From contig JAEELW010000057.1 in the NCBI GenBank assembly GCA_016282915.1, forward strand, positions 1 to 44,622: a stretch of DNA of 44,622 bases, in the 5' to 3' direction. This stretch comes from Lachnospiraceae bacterium (GTDB taxonomy: Bacteria; Bacillota; Clostridia; Lachnospirales; Lachnospiraceae). The notes beneath the pieces were generated by a model. That model saw nothing but the letters and a program-made list of their open reading frames with translations, did not search any database and was not told where the DNA came from. Below are positions 8,806-20,470 of the stretch, piece by piece (the stretch's first letter is position 1; every line of letters starts with the position of its first letter). The translations under genes and the position numbers were made by a program.

Positions 8806-9854
8806 AGCACTTTCCTGACTGCGGGGATGCGGCGGAGCAGGGCCGTAAGCAGGCCCGATACCACCGTGACCGCAAGGATCAGCAGCACAAAGCTGTATGC
8901 TCCCTTATCATAGGGATCAAATTTCATATAACGCAGCACGAGCCGCAGCGGGATCATATGGATCAGATAGATCCCGAAGGTCGTGCTGTCCGCAAAACGC
9001 AGCATACGGTGCTCGCCCTCATCTCTCTCCCCCTCCGTTTTCCAGAGGAACGCAAAGATCCCCACCGACTGCAGCACTACGCCCGGCGAGGCATAGGAAG
9101 AAAGCATTTCCTTAAATGCCGTATTTCCGGTTCGCCACCAGGCCAGCAGGAAGAGGAAGATGATGACCGTCCCCGCCATGAACAGGATCGATGCGAGCAT
9201 GCGCGAGACGGCAAGCTTACCGGAAGCGATCCCGTAGCCCATAAAGAAATACAGGGTATAAACGATCGAAAGCTGGATATGGAACTCCACATGGATACCG
9301 GCCAGCTCCAGCATCGGCATCAGCGAAAGGAAGATGAAGCAGACCAGCGTAAGGTAGCGGAACATCCTGCCGTCGCAGCCTGCCGCCACCATACGGTAAG
9401 CCGGGAGCAGAAGGTAAAGTCCCAGCAGCATATACAGATACCACATATGCGACCAGCTGCTGCCGGTCACGAGACGCTTCAGCGCATCCGCAAAAACGGA
9501 GAGCCCGAACTGCTCGCCGTCCATGATCATGTCAAAAATGCGGAAGATAAAGACAAAGACCGCCAGCGCCAGAAAGATGCGCAGCACATACGAACGAAAG
9601 ATCCTGCCGAGACTCAGCTCACGGGCGGGATCCAGGAGCAGTGCACCGGAAACCATGACAAAAACAGGTACGGCCCACATCAGGCCATACACAAGCATCA
9701 GAGACACCCGGCCTTCCTGCAGACTGATCCTGTCCCGGTATATGATCTCGGCGGAGCTCATGGTATGCAGTACCACGATGGCTATGCTTCCCAGTATCCT
9801 GAGCCGGGACGCCCCGCTGTTCCATCGACGCTTCTCACCAGACAAGGCCGTCAT
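8802..9854 (-). CDS. Acyltransferase 3 family membrane O-acyltransferase
   Basis: This 350-residue polytopic protein has about ten hydrophobic segments. It opens with the family signature RLRILGSIAIVVLH, where the arginine and the terminal histidine of the first helix are conserved. The family transfers acyl groups, often acetyl, to cell-surface sugars. Substrate cannot be read from sequence. Next to a transglutaminase-like and an M15 peptidase gene, a cell-wall or surface-polymer substrate is likely (inference). The start is uncertain: AGGAG touches the ATG at 9854 with no spacer, while a TTG at 9845 would have a normal 9-base spacing. The 5' end overlaps the preceding small gene by 20 bp at 9854. 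The 3' end overlaps the peptidase gene by 4 bp. Confidence 0.85.
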   Translation of the reverse strand: MTALSGEKRRWNSGASRLRILGSIAIVVLHTMSSAEIIYRDRISLQEGRVSLMLVYGLMWAVPVFVMVSGALLLDPARELSLGRIFRSYVLRIFLALAVFVFIFRIFDMIMDGEQFGLSVFADALKRLVTGSSWSHMWYLYMLLGLYLLLPAYRMVAAGCDGRMFRYLTLVCFIFLSLMPMLELAGIHVEFHIQLSIVYTLYFFMGYGIASGKLAVSRMLASILFMAGTVIIFLFLLAWWRTGNTAFKEMLSSYASPGVVLQSVGIFAFLWKTEGERDEGEHRMLRFADSTTFGIYLIHMIPLRLVLRYMKFDPYDKGAYSFVLLILAVTVVSGLLTALLRRIPAVRKVL

Positions 9855-10125
9855 CTCCTATACATCCGCCGTTCTCTTCCTGCAGAAGTTCCCTGGGGAT
9901 GGGCGTGGGCGTGATCGTAGGCGCCGCCTGTACTACGGCCTCCTCTTCCTCCACCGTTTCCACATCCTCTGCTTCCTTATGCTCTGCAGGCACGGGCGTA
10001 GCCGTGGGCGGTACATAGACCCAGCCCTTCCCTTCCGTCTCTGCATCCGCCGAAAGCACGCCTCCCAGGATCTGCAGCGTAACGGCAAGCACGATCACTA
10101 CGATAACACCGCTATACTTCTTCAT
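9835..10125 (-). CDS. Small secreted or membrane-anchored Pro/Thr/Glu-rich protein
   Basis: This 96-residue protein has a short basic start (MKKYSG), a hydrophobic stretch at about 6-25 ending near a possible signal-peptidase site, and then a spacer rich in proline, threonine and glutamate (TATPVP, APTITPTPIP). No enzyme motif is visible and I do not recognise a family. It starts 2 bp after the transglutaminase stop codon and overlaps the acyltransferase gene, so it belongs to the same transcript. A linker-like extracellular protein or lipid-free surface spacer is the most that can be said. Confidence 0.7.
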   Translation of the reverse strand: MKKYSGVIVVIVLAVTLQILGGVLSADAETEGKGWVYVPPTATPVPAEHKEAEDVETVEEEEAVVQAAPTITPTPIPRELLQEENGGCIGDDGLVW

Positions 10126-10127
10126 CC

Positions 10128-10790
10128 TCAGTCCACCATCGGCGCATAATCGGTATAACGCCAGGTACCGCCGGTACCGTAAAAGAACATCCAGCCGTTG
10201 TTCCCGGTCGCATGCGCAAACTCGGGATCAAAGACATAGGTCACGCCGTTGATATCGATCTCCACCCAGGAATGCGGGGTAAGCCCTCCGCGCGCAGCCG
10301 GCACCTGCCCGTAGATCTGCCGCGTCGGATAACCCAGAAGCCTGGCCATCTCGTAAAAGGTGGCCGCATAAACAAAGCAGTTCCCGCAATGATTGCGGAA
10401 ACCGAAATCGGCAAACCAGCGGCTGCCCGGAGACCCGTCCTCGGGCATGTCCGGCTTGCCGTGTCCGTAATAGGAAAGCCCCACGGACCAGTTATAGCCC
10501 GAGCGCAGATCCCAGCCCACCTGATCCAGCACCTCCGCTGCTGCCGGGTACACTTCCCGGGCTACGGGATCCAGTTCATCCGGGATATACGCAGCGGGCT
10601 TTGTCTGCTGAACATTTGCGGTCTGCCTGCGGGGCTGTACGCTGCGCGGATTCGGGCTGGCCGAGTATCCTTCGTCATCGGGACTTAAGGTCACGGACTC
10701 ATCCGCACAGCCCGGTGCAGCCTGTACGCGCTGCGTTCCGAAAACGCCGCAAACAAACAATACTGCCACAAGGGCAGATATCCTTTTCAT
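10128..10790 (-). CDS. Secreted transglutaminase-like cysteine protein
   Basis: The 220-residue protein starts at ATG 10790, with GGAGGT 5 bases upstream and a Sec signal peptide (MKRISALVAVLFVCGVFG, cleavage near VQAAPG). An in-frame extension to 11102 has no ribosome site and is made of the GC-rich repeat, so I excluded it. The C-terminal half is a transglutaminase/protease-like fold with a complete Cys-His-Asp triad: C138 in NCFVYAATFYEMARLLGYP, H173 in HSWVEI, and D188 in FDPEF. A second cysteine (C135) lies three residues before. Such proteins in Firmicutes act as peptidases or cross-linkers at the cell surface; the reaction cannot be decided here. It is the first gene of a unit that runs through the small protein, acyltransferase, M15 peptidase, sufS and sufU. 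Confidence 0.85.
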   Translation of the reverse strand: MKRISALVAVLFVCGVFGTQRVQAAPGCADESVTLSPDDEGYSASPNPRSVQPRRQTANVQQTKPAAYIPDELDPVAREVYPAAAEVLDQVGWDLRSGYNWSVGLSYYGHGKPDMPEDGSPGSRWFADFGFRNHCGNCFVYAATFYEMARLLGYPTRQIYGQVPAARGGLTPHSWVEIDINGVTYVFDPEFAHATGNNGWMFFYGTGGTWRYTDYAPMVD

Positions 10791-10845
10791 GAATACCTCC
10801 GATTTTCCGCGCTCACTGCGTGGAGATTTAATTAACATAACTCGT

Positions 10846-10874
10846 ATTCTAGCAGAAAGAGAAAAATCACGCAA
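10846..10874 (-). promoter_or_regulatory. Promoter for the envelope-gene/sufSU transcription unit
   Basis: On the minus strand TTGCGT and TAGAAT are 17 bp apart, about 56 bp before the ATG at 10790. The neighbouring sequence 10830-10930 is AT-rich, in contrast to the GC-rich element beyond it. The promoter lies inside the 359-bp gap 10791-11149, which otherwise holds only that element. It implies that sufS and sufU can be transcribed independently of sufCBD. Confidence 0.6.
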
Positions 10875-10930
10875 GAGTGCAATAATTGCGAGAAAATGTG
10901 CAAAAATCTTTGCTGTAAAACTTCTATTCT

Positions 10931-11128
10931 GCAGGAAAGGACGGCACGCTTGCCGGATGCCTCCGCACATAAGCTCGCGCGTCGCGTCCTGAAACCGACT
11001 CGCCTTCGGCAACTCGCTTGCTCGCGCCGATCGTGCGCGAGCTTCGCTCAAACAGTACCTCAGGCGAGATTGGCCGCTCGCGCTTGCTAAGTGCTGCGGC
11101 AATGCTGCGCGCTCCGTACCTTTCCTGC
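10931..11128. repeat. About 200-bp GC-rich intergenic element bounded by inverted repeats
   Basis: The ends carry GCAGGAAAGGACGGC (10931-10945) and CCGTACCTTTCCTGC (11114-11128), an inverted pair with ten identical bases followed by one extra base. Further imperfect complementarity continues inward for about 40 bp on each side. The interior is full of CTCGCGC, GAGCTTCGCTC and CGCTTGCTCGCG words. No start codon with a ribosome site leads into it and its codon use is unlike the neighbours, so it is not coding. It could be a MITE-like or REP-like element or a structured RNA. It sits exactly between sufD and the inserted envelope genes. Confidence 0.6.
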
Positions 11129-11149
11129 ATCCTGCAGTCTTACATAATC

Positions 11150-12289
11150 TCAGTAATCTTCCACACCAAAATATGTATCGAGATACCGCTCCACGGCTGC
11201 AGTCAGATCCGCGTCCGGGATGCGCCGGCTCACCTGTCCGATCCTCGAACGGATCATCATCTCTTCGGCCGTTTTACGCGTGATACCGCGGCTCTGCATA
11301 TAATAGAGCATCTCCGGAGAAAGCTTCCCCACGGTGACCGCATGCCGGCCGCTCATATCCTCTTCCTCACCGAGGATCATCGGTATGGCCTTGTTGACGA
11401 CATCGTCTCCCATGGCCAGGATGTCCTCTTCCTCATCCCCGAAAGCGCCGGTACAGCCCTTGCGGAAATCCAGCGTCTCCCTGGCGTTCTTTTCGGATCT
11501 TTCCTCCATCACGCCGTGGAAGCGCATGGTCCCCTTCGTGTCCTTCCCGCGGAAGCAGTCGACATAATTATAATCCACAAAACTTCCGGAAGGCGCCAGA
11601 TAAGCCATGCCGGAATCGACCTCCGAGCCTTCGCCCCACTGGTCAAAATAAGCTCCGGCGTATAGTCTTCTGCTGCCGAGCTGCATGCTCGTGTATTCCA
11701 GCTTTGCGTCTTTTTCAAGCCGCGCTCCCAGATCATCCGCAAAAACAAAAGCCTCCGGCAGCATCTGCAGGCGGATCAGCTTAAGCGACGCGCCTTCTTC
11801 GACCCAGGCTCTTGCCACGCTGCCCGCAAAGCCGCTTCCCGGCTCCCCCGTATAGTATTCGATCACGGTCGCTTCGCTTCCGGGCTTCAGATGGAAGACC
11901 GCGGAATCCATACGCGCATCCCCGTCCGCATAGCGGTAATCGAAACACAGGCTGATGCCGCGGCCATCGATCTCATACAGCCGCATTCCGGCCCCGCATT
12001 CTTTAAGGAGCGCATCCACGCCGCCGCCCATTCCGGTAGGAAATTCCTGGTCCGCCGCACAGGCATACTTGCAGGCGACCACGGCTTCTTTTTCATATCT
12101 CAGGCCGTGCTGTGCATACCATGCCTCCGCATCCTCAAGCATGGAAAAGCGCACCGTCTCCGGCAGTTCCGATTCTGCCGGTCCCACGCCGGCAGCAAGG
12201 CCTTCCGGCCATATAAGCTCCGCCGCATTGATCTTCTGTTTATTCCAGGTAAGCACCGGCAGGGGATTTACTTTCAGCATCCTGTCCAT
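11150..12289 (-). CDS. sufD: SufD, Fe-S cluster scaffold subunit
   Basis: SufD pairs with SufB and the ATPase SufC to form the SufBCD scaffold where Fe-S clusters are built. The 379-residue protein has the right-handed beta-helix core and ends with the family segment KLSPEMLYYMQSRGI followed by KTAEEMMIR. ATG at 12289 overlaps the sufB stop codon by one base (TGATG), so translation is coupled. It ends 22 bp before the GC-rich intergenic element rather than running straight into sufS, as the usual Firmicutes order would have it. Assignment to SufD rather than a second SufB rests on the shorter length and on position after sufB. Confidence 0.93.
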   Translation of the reverse strand: MDRMLKVNPLPVLTWNKQKINAAELIWPEGLAAGVGPAESELPETVRFSMLEDAEAWYAQHGLRYEKEAVVACKYACAADQEFPTGMGGGVDALLKECGAGMRLYEIDGRGISLCFDYRYADGDARMDSAVFHLKPGSEATVIEYYTGEPGSGFAGSVARAWVEEGASLKLIRLQMLPEAFVFADDLGARLEKDAKLEYTSMQLGSRRLYAGAYFDQWGEGSEVDSGMAYLAPSGSFVDYNYVDCFRGKDTKGTMRFHGVMEERSEKNARETLDFRKGCTGAFGDEEEDILAMGDDVVNKAIPMILGEEEDMSGRHAVTVGKLSPEMLYYMQSRGITRKTAEEMMIRSRIGQVSRRIPDADLTAAVERYLDTYFGVEDY

Positions 12290-13740
12290 CAGCCTGTCTC
12301 CATTTCCATTTTAATCAGATTGTTCATTTCCGCCGCATATTCCAGAGGCAGCTCCTTGCTGACCGGATTGGCAAAGCCGCTCACGATCATGGCCCTGGCC
12401 TCGGTCTCGCTGATCCCGCGGCTCATCAGGTAGAACACCGCCTCGTCGCTGATCCTTCCGATCTTTGCCTCATGTCCCACATCCGCCTGGTCGGTACGGA
12501 TATCCATAGCCGGCACCGTGTCGGAACGCGATTCCGAATCCAGCATCAGGGAACCGCAGTTGATGGACGCCTTCGATCCTTTCGCGTTCTTCCTGATCTC
12601 CACGAGGCTGCGGTAGGTACTGATGCCGCCGCTCTTGCAGATGGAACGCGTATCGATGAAGGAAGTGGTGTTCTTCCCAAGGTGGATCATCTTGGCGCCG
12701 GTATCGAGATTCTGTCCCTGCCCGGCAAAGGTGACGCCCGTAAACTCCGCGTGCGAACCGTCTCCCTTCAGCACCGAAGTGGGATACAGATAGGATACGT
12801 GCGAACCGAAGGAACCGGAGATCCACTCGATCGTCCCGCCCTCCTCGCAGATCGCGCGCTTGGTATTCAGGTTATACATATTCTTGGACCAGTTCTCGAT
12901 GGTCGAATAGCGCAGATGCGCATTCTTTCCGACGAAGAGCTCCACACAGCCCGCATGCAGGTTGGCCACATTGTATTTCGGCGCGGAACAGCCCTCGATG
13001 AAATGCACATCCGCTCCCTCATCCACGATGATCAGCGTGTGCTCGAACTGCCCGGCTCCCGGCGCGTTCAGCCGGAAATAAGACTGCAGCGGGATCTCGA
13101 CCTTGCTGCCCGGAGGCGCATAGACAAAGCTTCCGCCGCTCCAGACGGCACCGTGGAGTGCCGCAAATTTATGATCGTTTACGGGGACCAGCTTCATGAA
13201 GTGCTCCCGTATCATCTCCGCATATTCACCCTTCAGGGCGCTCTCCAGGTCGGTATAGACCACGCCCTGGGCTTCCACGTCCTTACGGACGTTGTGATAG
13301 ACCAGTTCGGAATCGTACTGCGCTCCCACGCCGGCCAGCGCCGCCCGCTCGGCCTGGGGGATCCCCAGTTTTTCAAAAGCCGTCCTGATCTCTTCGGGAA
13401 CATCCTCCCAGCTGGTCTTCATCCCGCTCTTGGGCTTTACATAGGTCACGATATGATCCATATCCAGACCGTCGATGGGCGGCCCCCAGTCCGGGATCTC
13501 GAGACTTTTGTAGACCTTCAGCGCATTCAGCCGGAATTCCAGCATCCATTCCGGATCTTCCTTCTCGCGGCTGATCTGCCGGATGACCTCTTCCGTCAGG
13601 CCTTCATCCACATGATAGAAATCTTCGTCCCTTTCCTCCTCGCGGAAATCGTAAAATTCACGTTCCCCGGGAGAGATGAGTCCGTCCTTCTTTTTATCTT
13701 CCGAAATATCTATGGGCTTGTCCTTGTATTTCTCCGACAT
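12289..13740 (-). CDS. sufB: SufB, Fe-S cluster scaffold subunit
   Basis: SufB is the cluster-building subunit of the SufBCD complex. At 483 residues it matches the family's usual length. It contains the conserved GVVYTDLESAL region, the SGGSFVYAPPG segment, and the C-terminal KASINCGSLMLD motif whose cysteine is the proposed sulfur acceptor. It ends with GRISDEAVFYLMSRGI, shared with SufD. GAGGGAT precedes the ATG. It starts 3 bp after sufC and overlaps sufD by one base. Confidence 0.96.
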   Translation of the reverse strand: MSEKYKDKPIDISEDKKKDGLISPGEREFYDFREEERDEDFYHVDEGLTEEVIRQISREKEDPEWMLEFRLNALKVYKSLEIPDWGPPIDGLDMDHIVTYVKPKSGMKTSWEDVPEEIRTAFEKLGIPQAERAALAGVGAQYDSELVYHNVRKDVEAQGVVYTDLESALKGEYAEMIREHFMKLVPVNDHKFAALHGAVWSGGSFVYAPPGSKVEIPLQSYFRLNAPGAGQFEHTLIIVDEGADVHFIEGCSAPKYNVANLHAGCVELFVGKNAHLRYSTIENWSKNMYNLNTKRAICEEGGTIEWISGSFGSHVSYLYPTSVLKGDGSHAEFTGVTFAGQGQNLDTGAKMIHLGKNTTSFIDTRSICKSGGISTYRSLVEIRKNAKGSKASINCGSLMLDSESRSDTVPAMDIRTDQADVGHEAKIGRISDEAVFYLMSRGISETEARAMIVSGFANPVSKELPLEYAAEMNNLIKMEMETG

Positions 13741-13743
13741 TCT

Positions 13744-14490
13744 TTATCCCTCTGTAACGTACTGTGCATAGCCGCCGCGGTTGATCTCTTCCACCAGGCT
13801 CCCGTCCCCGTCCTTTACGATGCGTCCGTTCACGAGGATATGCGTCGCATCCACCTTCAGCGCATCCAGGATACGCGTGGAATGCGTGATGATCAGCAGT
13901 GCCCCGCCGTTCTGCAGGTAATGGTCGATGCCTTTGGAGACCGTGCGCACCGCATCCACATCCAGGCCGGAATCGGTCTCGTCAAGGATGGCCAGCTTCG
14001 GCTCCAGCATCAGGAGCTGGAAGATCTCGGCCTTTTTCTTTTCACCGCCGGAAAAGCCGACGTTTAAGTCCCTCTCCACATAGGACGGATCCATATCCAG
14101 GAGCTTGCAGATCTCTTCGATCTTTTTGCGAAAAGCAAAGATCTTTACGGCCTTCCCCGTGCGCTCCCTCACGGCTCCCCTGAGAAATGCCTCCATGGAC
14201 AGCCCCGGCACCTCCAGAGGATTCTGGAAGGACAGGAAAAGCCCCCGCCGCGAACGCTCGTCCGCGGAAAGCGAGACGATATCCTCTCCGTCAAAGAATA
14301 TGCTGCCGCTCAAAGCCTTATATGCGGGATTTCCCATGATCACGTTGCCGAGCGTCGATTTGCCCGCCCCGTTGGGTCCCATCAGAACATGCGTCTCTCC
14401 CGGCGCGACCGCCAGATCGATCCCGTGGAGGATCTCCTCCCCTTCGATCCCCGCATGCAGATCCTTTATCTTCAGTATCTTTTCATCCAT
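13744..14490 (-). CDS. sufC: SufC, ABC-type ATPase of the Fe-S scaffold
   Basis: SufC is the soluble ATPase that drives conformational change in SufBCD. The 248-residue form starts at ATG 14490 (MDEKILKIKDLHAGI), with AAGGAAA about 7 bases upstream. A longer in-frame ATG at 14532 has no ribosome site and would overlap the promoter leader. The motifs are complete: Walker A GPNGAGKST, ABC signature FSGGEKKKAE, Walker B LAILDETDSGLD and the H-loop histidine in ITHST. It is the first gene of the sufCBD unit. Confidence 0.95.
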   Translation of the reverse strand: MDEKILKIKDLHAGIEGEEILHGIDLAVAPGETHVLMGPNGAGKSTLGNVIMGNPAYKALSGSIFFDGEDIVSLSADERSRRGLFLSFQNPLEVPGLSMEAFLRGAVRERTGKAVKIFAFRKKIEEICKLLDMDPSYVERDLNVGFSGGEKKKAEIFQLLMLEPKLAILDETDSGLDVDAVRTVSKGIDHYLQNGGALLIITHSTRILDALKVDATHILVNGRIVKDGDGSLVEEINRGGYAQYVTEG

Positions 14491-14546
14491 AATCTTTTCC
14501 TTTCCCCCGTCTCTTCCGGAAGACGGTTTCATGTGACTAACAGCTG

Positions 14547-14575
14547 ATTATATCCGAAGATCCCATGTAAGTCAA
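14547..14575 (-). promoter_or_regulatory. Strong promoter of sufCBD
   Basis: On the minus strand TTGACT is 17 bp from a perfect TATAAT, 57 bp before the sufC ATG at 14490. This is the best sigma-A match in the window. An imperfect palindrome, GGACTAGGTC (14573-14582 region), touches the -35 box and could be an operator, but I cannot link it to a regulator. Confidence 0.8.
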
Positions 14576-14598
14576 GACCTAGTCCGTCGATAGATTTT

Positions 14599-16172
14599 TC
14601 ATTCCTCCGAAGGCTCCGGCTCCGCGAGAAATGACACCATCTGAAGCTCGTCCCCCACCTCCAGATAGATCACCTTCTCCTCGTTATCGTAGGCATGCAG
14701 CACCACGCGGTCCCCCAGGAGTACGAGCTCGGTGGCGTACCAGTAGCCCGCTTCCCGCAGCGTGCGGCTTTCCGCGGTCCCGCTCTTCACATCCACGCGC
14801 ACGAGCCTTTCCCCGTCCTCCGCCGTAAAGTAGCAGTAAGACCCGGTAAACAGGACATTGTAGGTATCTCCTTTTTTCCCTTCATATTCATCCGCAACGA
14901 TGCGCTCTTCGCCCGTCCATACGTTCATCGCCCGCAGGGATATGCTCTCACGGTCGTAATCGTAGACCACGTAATAGAGATATTCCTCACTGTAGCGCAC
15001 CATATCGCACTCACGCGCGTAGGCATCCCCGCTGCGTATATAACCCAGATCCTCGCCGCTCTCCGCGTCCAGCAGTTCCCAGCTGTCCCCGTCGTAAAGG
15101 TATACCCGCCCGCCGTCCACTTCATAACCGTAGACCACGCCTTCCCAGAGCGTACGGCGCACGCCGCCCGGCACCAGACGGACCAGGCGCTGGTAATCCG
15201 TGTAATAGATCACGCCGTCCGACACACAGAAATCCTGTACATTATCCTGCACCAGCAGTGAGGACGTGCGGTTTACGGGATCCATACGGTAGAGTTCGCT
15301 CTGCCCTCCCGGCGTGTTGAGCACATAGAGCAGATCCTTTCCGAAGGCACCGAACACGCCCACGGTACTTCCGGCCGGCGGCTCATAGAGGAGCTCTTCG
15401 CTCCCGCTTCCGTCCAGCGGGCGGATATAGAGCGCATTATGGCTGCCGTCGCCGCGCTTGATCACCATATTCCCGCCCAGCTGTATGACATTCCACTGTT
15501 CACGCGTATTGGCCGATGCGGAAAAATCCACCTCCTCGCGGCAGAATACCGTGGGATCTCCGGCCGCCCCCCAGGGTCTGGCTTCGGCGTATTCCTCCAG
15601 CCGGAAATGGTCGTCCAGCACGGCCTGCACGGGAACCGTCACACGTTTTGCCTGCTTGGCCTCTCCCCAGCCCGAATCGTAGATGCAGCCTTCCTTATCG
15701 TTGATCGCGGCATAAATGGTATAACTGCCGCCCTGGTGGAGATTGCCGAAATAGAGCTCCTGGTCCACTCTTATCTCCGCTTTGAAATACCGGGGTGCCG
15801 AAACGGCATCCAGCACCAGTTCCCCGCCGGTACCGGGCAGTTCCGTCGCATCCAGCTCGCGTATGCCCGCCGCCCCGCGGATATAGTTTTCCGTCTTTTT
15901 GCCTATGAAATAAAAAGCGCCGTCCGCCGTAAAATACCAGACGCCGTCCGCCGATTCCCAGCCGCTGCCGGAAAGACGGCTCTTTTCCTCTGCTTTTTTT
16001 TCTTCGATCTCTTCCTGTATGGCACTCTGCACCGCGTCATCGTAACGGCCGCGCAGCGGAAGCTCTCCGCCCCGGAACCATTTAAAACAAAGGCTGCCCA
16101 GCAGCAGCACATCCGCTGCCGCCGCCAGCCCCAGCGCCATCACCCATATGAAAACCCGTTCTTTTCCGGAAC

Positions 16173-16176
<4 letters not shown>
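14599..16176 (-). CDS. Membrane-anchored beta-propeller-like protein (DUF5050-type)
   Basis: This 525-residue protein has a single membrane anchor at about 8-30 and a large predicted extracellular part. Residues about 245-510 contain repeated short strands of the type LYRMDPVNRTSSLL, VIYYTDYQRLVRL, VYLYDGDSWELL and CYFTAEDGERLVRVD. These are typical of DUF5050/PQQ-like propellers used for sensing or binding. No enzyme motif is visible. The start is a TTG at 16176 that overlaps the mfd stop (TTGA) and has GGAGG 7 bases upstream, so the unusual start codon is well supported. Coupling to mfd is conserved-looking but its meaning is unknown. It ends 24 bp before the sufC promoter with no clear terminator. 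Confidence 0.75.
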
Positions 16177-19711
<3,535 letters not shown>

Positions 19712-19715
<4 letters not shown>

Positions 19716-20296
19716 TCCTTTACTCCCGCGCTTTTGGCATTATATACATTCATCGCAGCTTCCACGCCGCGGCTTATGATCATTTCCACGGCGTCTGCCG
19801 CCCGTACGAAGGCGTCCGCCAGCAGTACCTGCTCCTCCGCAGAGGGCCTGCCCAGCACATAATCCGCCAGATCCCAGCCCTTCGGCTTTTCCCCGATACC
19901 GACCCGTATGCGCATGAACTGCTCACCGCCCAGCATCTTTATGATGCTCTTCATGCCGTTGTGTCCGCCTGCGCTCCCGCCGGGCCGGACACGGATCTGC
20001 CCCGGTGCCAGGCTGATGTCGTCATAGATCACGATCAGCTCCGAAAAGGGATCCACTTTAAAATATTCGCACATCGAGCACACACTCTCGCCGCTCAGGT
20101 TCATATAGGTCAGCGGCTCGGCAAGGATCACACGCTCGCTGCCGATCCGCCCTTTTCCGTACAGTGTCTTCATCCTCTGTTCGGAGGCATTGATATCATG
20201 GCGCTTTGCCAGCTCCGTGATCACGCTGTAGCCCATATTGTGTCTGGTACCGGTATATTCTTTTCCGGGATTTCCCAGTCCCGCGATCAGGTACAT
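19712..20296 (-). CDS. pth: Peptidyl-tRNA hydrolase
   Basis: Pth frees tRNA from prematurely released peptidyl-tRNA. I place the start at ATG 20296 (MYLIAGLGNPGKEYTGTRHN). GAGGA lies 7 bases upstream, and the six codons before it, from an ATG at 20314, contain that ribosome site. The active-site residues are present: N9, H19 in the TRHNMG motif, N in TYMNLSG, and D in VIYDDISL. At 194 residues it has normal length. It overlaps mfd by 4 bp, a frequent pairing in Firmicutes. A 10-bp perfect inverted repeat lies just upstream (20328-20358). Confidence 0.95.
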
Positions 20297-20327
20297 TTCT
20301 TCTTCCTCTTTCATCCGGCAGTTCCGC

Positions 20328-20358
20328 TACGGAAACGCCGCAAGCTGCCGTTTCCGTA
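20328..20358 (-). promoter_or_regulatory. Hairpin in the pth leader
   Basis: TACGGAAACG (20328-20337) and its exact complement (20349-20358) enclose an 11-base loop, 32 bp before the preferred pth start. No T-run follows on the minus strand, so it is not a normal terminator. A translational or RNA-stability element is possible. Confidence 0.4.
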
Positions 20359-20380
20359 TCTGCCGTAAATACGCAACAAA

Positions 20381-20401
20381 GTGCCCGCATAAGGCGGGCA
20401 C
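20381..20401 (-). terminator. Probable terminator after the DUF349 gene
   Basis: GTGCCCGC and GCGGGCAC form a perfect 8-bp stem with a 5-base loop. On the minus strand it is followed by TTTGTTG, a weak T-tract, 70 bp beyond the stop of the gene ending at 20471. Some read-through into pth is likely, since no good promoter is visible for pth. Confidence 0.55.
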
Positions 20402-20470
20402 TCCTCTGTTTTCAAACTTTTTTGCTGCCGCCTCAGCGGCACTGTGAACGCAGCGCTTTCCGCGGAAGGA

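Noticed and set aside
10791-11102. N-terminal extension of the transglutaminase-like protein by 104 codons
   Set aside because: It would translate the GC-rich repeat element and the promoter, has no ribosome site, and precedes a perfect signal peptide that must be at the N-terminus.
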